A DNA stretch of 22,653 nucleotides from Gonium pectorale (taxonomy: Eukaryota; Chlorophyta; Chlorophyceae; Chlamydomonadales; Volvocaceae). Numbering within the stretch: the stretch's first letter is position 1; each line of letters opens with the position of its first letter. Positions 19,591 through 22,653 of this stretch are shown piece by piece. The position numbers and the translations under genes were made by a program. The notes below the pieces were generated by a model that ran no database searches, was not told the DNA's origin, and worked only from the letters and a program-made list of their open reading frames with translations. The DNA lies in NCBI GenBank assembly GCA_001584585.1, contig LSYV01000007.1, forward strand, positions 2,679,385-2,702,037, given 5' to 3'.

Positions 19591-21632
19591 TCACCAGTAC
19601 ACGTCGGAAGCCGACGCATACACGCTCAGGTCAGGCACCGGAGTCGGCAGGGGCGCCCCGTTGAAGGGGCCGCAGCCCCAGCCTCCGCCCGCCAGCGACA
19701 CAGCCGGGCCCGTGGCATTCGGGCTCAGCAGAGAGCTTGGGGTGCATCCCCAGCGGCCCCAGGCTGCAGCAGGCGATGCAAGCCCAGCGAGTGGCGACTG
19801 CTGCTGTACGGCCTCGTACGGTAGGGACGGAAGAGACGCCTGGGCAGCTGCTGGGCTCGCCGTCGAGCGCATGACGCCGGCAGGTGGCGGGACTGCGCCG
19901 AGGGCGGCTGCCGGAAGCCACGGGGGCGACCGCCGAATCGGCGACGTCTTGACCGGCGTCGACACCGACATTTCGCGGGCCTTCCCGGCAGCAGCCGCAG
20001 CCGCCGCAGCGGGCGCAGCCAGACCCGTATCCGCCGGGGCGGCGCCACCCGCTGCACAGGAGGGCGTCTCCTGGCAGCCGGCCTCGCTCCGGTTGCGGCA
20101 CTCGTCCAGCTCGGCCGGATCCGGGGCGAAATCCAGCAGGTCCGCGCCGCAATCCGCCAGGAGACACGGATCGGAGTCCAGCATGTCGCACGTACCGCCC
20201 AGCGTGTCACAGGCGCCGCCGAGCAGCCCGGCCGAGGCCTCCATGAACTCAGACGAGCAGTCAACTGGAATGGTGCCCGCAAGGGCGTCGAGCGGCGAGC
20301 CCGGCGAGAAGAGTGGAGTGCCGGGCTGGTGCACGTCTGGCGGCGCGGCGGCCTCGAGGTCGTGCGATGGGTGATGCTGCAGCGATGTGGGTCGCAGCTG
20401 CGGCTGAACGCCCGAGCTCATGTGCGACAAGGGCTTCGGCGTGTGTCCCTGCGCCCGCGCCTGTTGAGGCGCGTGCTCCCACCAGGCTGACCCCACGCCA
20501 TGAGGGTTGTGCACCATTACGGCACCCTGCTGTGGGTGGTCCAGGAGCACCTGCACTGATCCACGGGTCCCAACACCCGACGCAAGATGGTGCGGTTGTC
20601 CCGACCTAGACGCCAAGTCAGCCGAAGGCAGGCGCTGGGGCATCGCCAGGTGAACGGAGCTGTAGCGAGCGTCCGGTGCGGGGCTCCCCGTTACGCTAGC
20701 CGCATGCTGGGCTTGGCCACGCTCACAAGTGGCGAGCTCCGCAGTGGCGTCCGCCACCTCCTCCATAAATGCCGACGCGTTGTGCGGTATGCACCGCCAG
20801 AGCGAGTTCGCGTTGGCGGCTGCGCCGTGAGCGATCGGCGCGGTATCGTTGGCCGGGCCCGGGTGAACAGGGCTGTCGGTGGCGCTCTGCCGGGCGATGA
20901 TAGCATCGACACTGGGGATGCTCGGAACGCTGGCGGCCGTCTCCAGCGCGGGAGTGGCCGCGCTTGGGGAGCCTACTGCGTTGAAGGAGCTGGAGGCGGG
21001 CTCGGGGACGCGGACGATCGGCGGCTCCGTCTTAAACGCGAGCGCCCACGAGGAGGCGTGCTGAGTCGGCGAGGCCGTTTCGCGCCCAGCGTCGACAAGC
21101 CCTGCCGCCGTCGAGGCTGCGGAGAATCTACGGTAAGGGTACAAGCAAGCGCGGGCCCAGATGCAGTCAGAAATGGGCAACCTCCAGACAGTCCAGACAT
21201 CGCACACCGAGAATAAGCTCTGTGCCACAGCGTATGTACAGACTTATATCTTCAAATGTAAAAAATTGGTTTCTAGAGGAAACAAGGTCCCAGGACGTCT
21301 GCGCACTGAGGGAGTTGGACTATGCTGCCGCTGCAAGCGCCAAGCAGACACCAAAGTCCTCCAGCACCCGTGACATATCAGTATGTGTCTTACCCGTTAC
21401 GTCGCTGTGCTCGAGCGACTTCCCTTTCCCGTAGCTGAAGTTCGAGAATTTCTCCAGCCAATACCAGCTCCGCGTGTAGTTTCCGCATGCTTTCAAGGGA
21501 CGTTCGCAGAGAGTTTGTTTCATTTGCCAGTGCGGCAACTTTGCCCTCCATAACCGCTATCGACCGCTTGCGGTGCGAAGGAAGGACCTCCTCTCCATCT
21601 GAGGATTCCCGCCTGCGCCTGGAGCCGGGCAT
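19591..21632 (-). CDS. Leucine-zipper (bZIP-like) putative regulator with atypical basic region, 2 exons
   Basis: Exon 1 is 21632-21394 (ATG in ACCATGC context; donor AACGG|GTAAGA). Exon 2 is 21127-19591 (acceptor CCGTAG|ATTC). The junction is phase 2 and gives an about 591-aa protein. Residues 28-63 form a zipper with M28, L35, L42, M49, L56 and L63 spaced exactly seven apart; MEGKVAALANETNSL resembles the GCN4-type zipper start. A basic, charged N-terminus (GSRRRRESSDGEE, then HRKR) precedes it. However, the family's Asn-x7-Arg-x9-Leu register places Ser10 and Pro18 where Asn and Arg should be. After residue 80 the protein is Ala/Pro/Ser/Gly-rich, with an acidic patch at about 380-425 (LLDFAPDPAELDE) like an activation domain, a poly-Ala run near 455, and the end SDVYW. 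A transcription factor or zipper-dimerising partner is the likely role; a coiled-coil protein of another kind is possible. The specific family is not recognised. Confidence 0.68.
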
Positions 21633-22120
21633 GGTAAGCTACTAGCCCAGGCGACTTTGGGTGGTGTGCGATTGGTATATCGGGGGTCTTCAGCTAGCGT
21701 CGAGACGAGCACGTCGGCTAGAAGGCTCCCGACTTGTGCTTAGCGCGTGGCGGGAGATACTCAATGGAATACAGTTTTGTTTACTGCGCTATGAGTCCGG
21801 AGTGTCTGGGAAAGTCCAGTGAAGCCGCAAATCAGTCGCAATGCTACAAACAGAAGGGCAATTCTCCAAACCACATACGAAGATTGCTGCATACAGCGCA
21901 TTTGCGCTGATTGCTATGTCATTCCCGTATGAACCGGTTTTTTTCGAGCCCGCGTCTTCCATAAATAATGCTAGTATTTCGTAATTCGTATGTTGTTGGC
22001 AATCCTTATTGCAAAGGCAAGTTACGCCGTACTGCATGAAAGGTTATACTCCAAGTGCATGTATGACCAATCCTCTGATGAGTATGGCAACAAGGGACCG
22101 CCTGCGGCGGTGCGGCTAAA
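21633..22120. promoter_or_regulatory. AT-richer upstream region of the zipper gene
   Basis: The composition falls from about 21740 to 22110 (for example CCATAAATAATGCTAG near 21960), mirroring the AT-richer DNA upstream of the GT90 gene. It lies directly 5' of the minus-strand ATG at 21632 and is probably its 5' UTR and promoter. An 82-codon minus-strand open frame (21789-22037) has an ordinary-looking composition but no recognised domain, and I cannot splice it in. Confidence 0.35.
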
Positions 22121-22653
22121 TTTTAGCAAGGTGTGCCGTGCAGACGGCGGTTGCGACTCCCTAAGAGTGCGCTCTAATACGGCGATAGATGGACGCCCAA
22201 GCTGAAGTTCCCTTGCTCTCGTACTCCGCCCCTTGTCCTTGGGTTACAACAGAGGTTGTCCCCGCCCGTGCTGCGCCCCCCGCAACCCCCCCGCCGTCCA
22301 ACAAACTCCCTCAACCGTGCCCCAGGCCTCACCCCTGGCTTTTGAGTGACAATGGACGCTGTACCTATATTTCCTGCGCCGCCCCCCCCTTGGGCCCTTT
22401 GATACGAACAGGTGCTATCATATTGCGTGCGTTGCTTGGCCCACGCCGCGTGGTCTTGCCCTTCTTAGACGCTTGTGTTATGATGGATGCCTCCCCCCGT
22501 GATTCCTGCGTCACCCCGTTGCCTTGGGCCCTTGGGTCAGTATGGGCACTGTATGTACCCTAGCGTCCTCCACGCTCCCCGGCCCTGCTGTGTCACCATG
22601 GGCCCTTGGATGCGATTGACGCCCTCCCCAAGGTGTGTGCCCCCCACAACCCG
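22121..22653. other. Intergenic DNA with recurring TGGGCCCTTGG words
   Basis: No gene seen. The motif GGGCCCTT(T/G) and its CCTTGGG core recur at about 22238, 22389, 22526 and 22600, suggesting a decayed short repeat. The window ends here. Confidence 0.4.

Noticed and set aside
18901..19824. A 307-codon plus-strand open frame beginning MGKTKEKKKVAHAP
   Set aside because: It has no domain or consistent codon bias, runs into the antisense of the zipper gene, and its start is in AT-richer intergenic DNA.
19385..20374. A 329-codon plus-strand open frame
   Set aside because: It is antisense to exon 2 of the zipper gene, with low-complexity translation and no exon partners.
1..22653. CRISPR arrays, phage or bacterial defence operons
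   Set aside because: There are no regular repeat-spacer structures. All genes are intron-bearing eukaryotic genes and no ribosome-binding-site organisation is seen.

Overview
The window looks like nuclear DNA of a chlorophycean (Chlamydomonas/Volvox-type) green alga. It is strongly GC-rich, with small exons separated by GC-rich introns, coding stretches that favour C or G at third positions, GTGxGx donors and xCAG acceptors. Low-complexity and microsatellite DNA is abundant. There are no bacterial-style operons. Most long open frames are GC-composition shadows, so I built gene models by joining exons on reading phase and family conservation.

Layout. 1-2811 holds no gene I can support: a GC-rich low-complexity tract, diverged tandem repeats (about 1300-1870), an (AC)24 microsatellite and other simple repeats. 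2812-7286 (minus) is a complete ten-exon gene for a CAP10-type glycosyltransferase of family GT90, about 445 aa with a signal sequence. 7287-9403 is an intergenic/3' UTR tract with an AT-richer island and one copy of a short dispersed repeat; the second copy lies inverted in a GT90 intron. 9404-12519 (minus) is a seven-exon multi-pass membrane protein resembling the TMEM161A/B family. 12520-14042 separates this from a divergent plus-strand gene and carries a degenerate tRNA-Gln(CTG)-like sequence between two identical 17-base repeats. 14043-16764 (plus) is a four-exon gene for a GET2/CAML-like receptor subunit of the tail-anchored protein insertion pathway; its second intron appears to be GC-AG. 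16765-19590 has no gene I can identify, but has a TGTAA poly(A) signal. 19591-21632 (minus) is a two-exon gene for an about 591-aa protein with a near-perfect leucine zipper whose basic region lacks the canonical bZIP DNA-contact residues, followed by a long low-complexity region with an acidic patch. 21633-22653 is its upstream region plus repetitive DNA.

The four genes do not form an obvious pathway. Three of them (GT90, TMEM161-like, GET2-like) make endomembrane or secretory proteins and the fourth is a putative nuclear regulator, but in a eukaryotic genome this adjacency need not mean functional coupling. I see no CRISPR, phage, operon-like defence locus or intact transposon. The most interesting items are the zipper protein without canonical bZIP basic residues, the inverted dispersed repeat, the tRNA-like remnant and the GC-AG intron.
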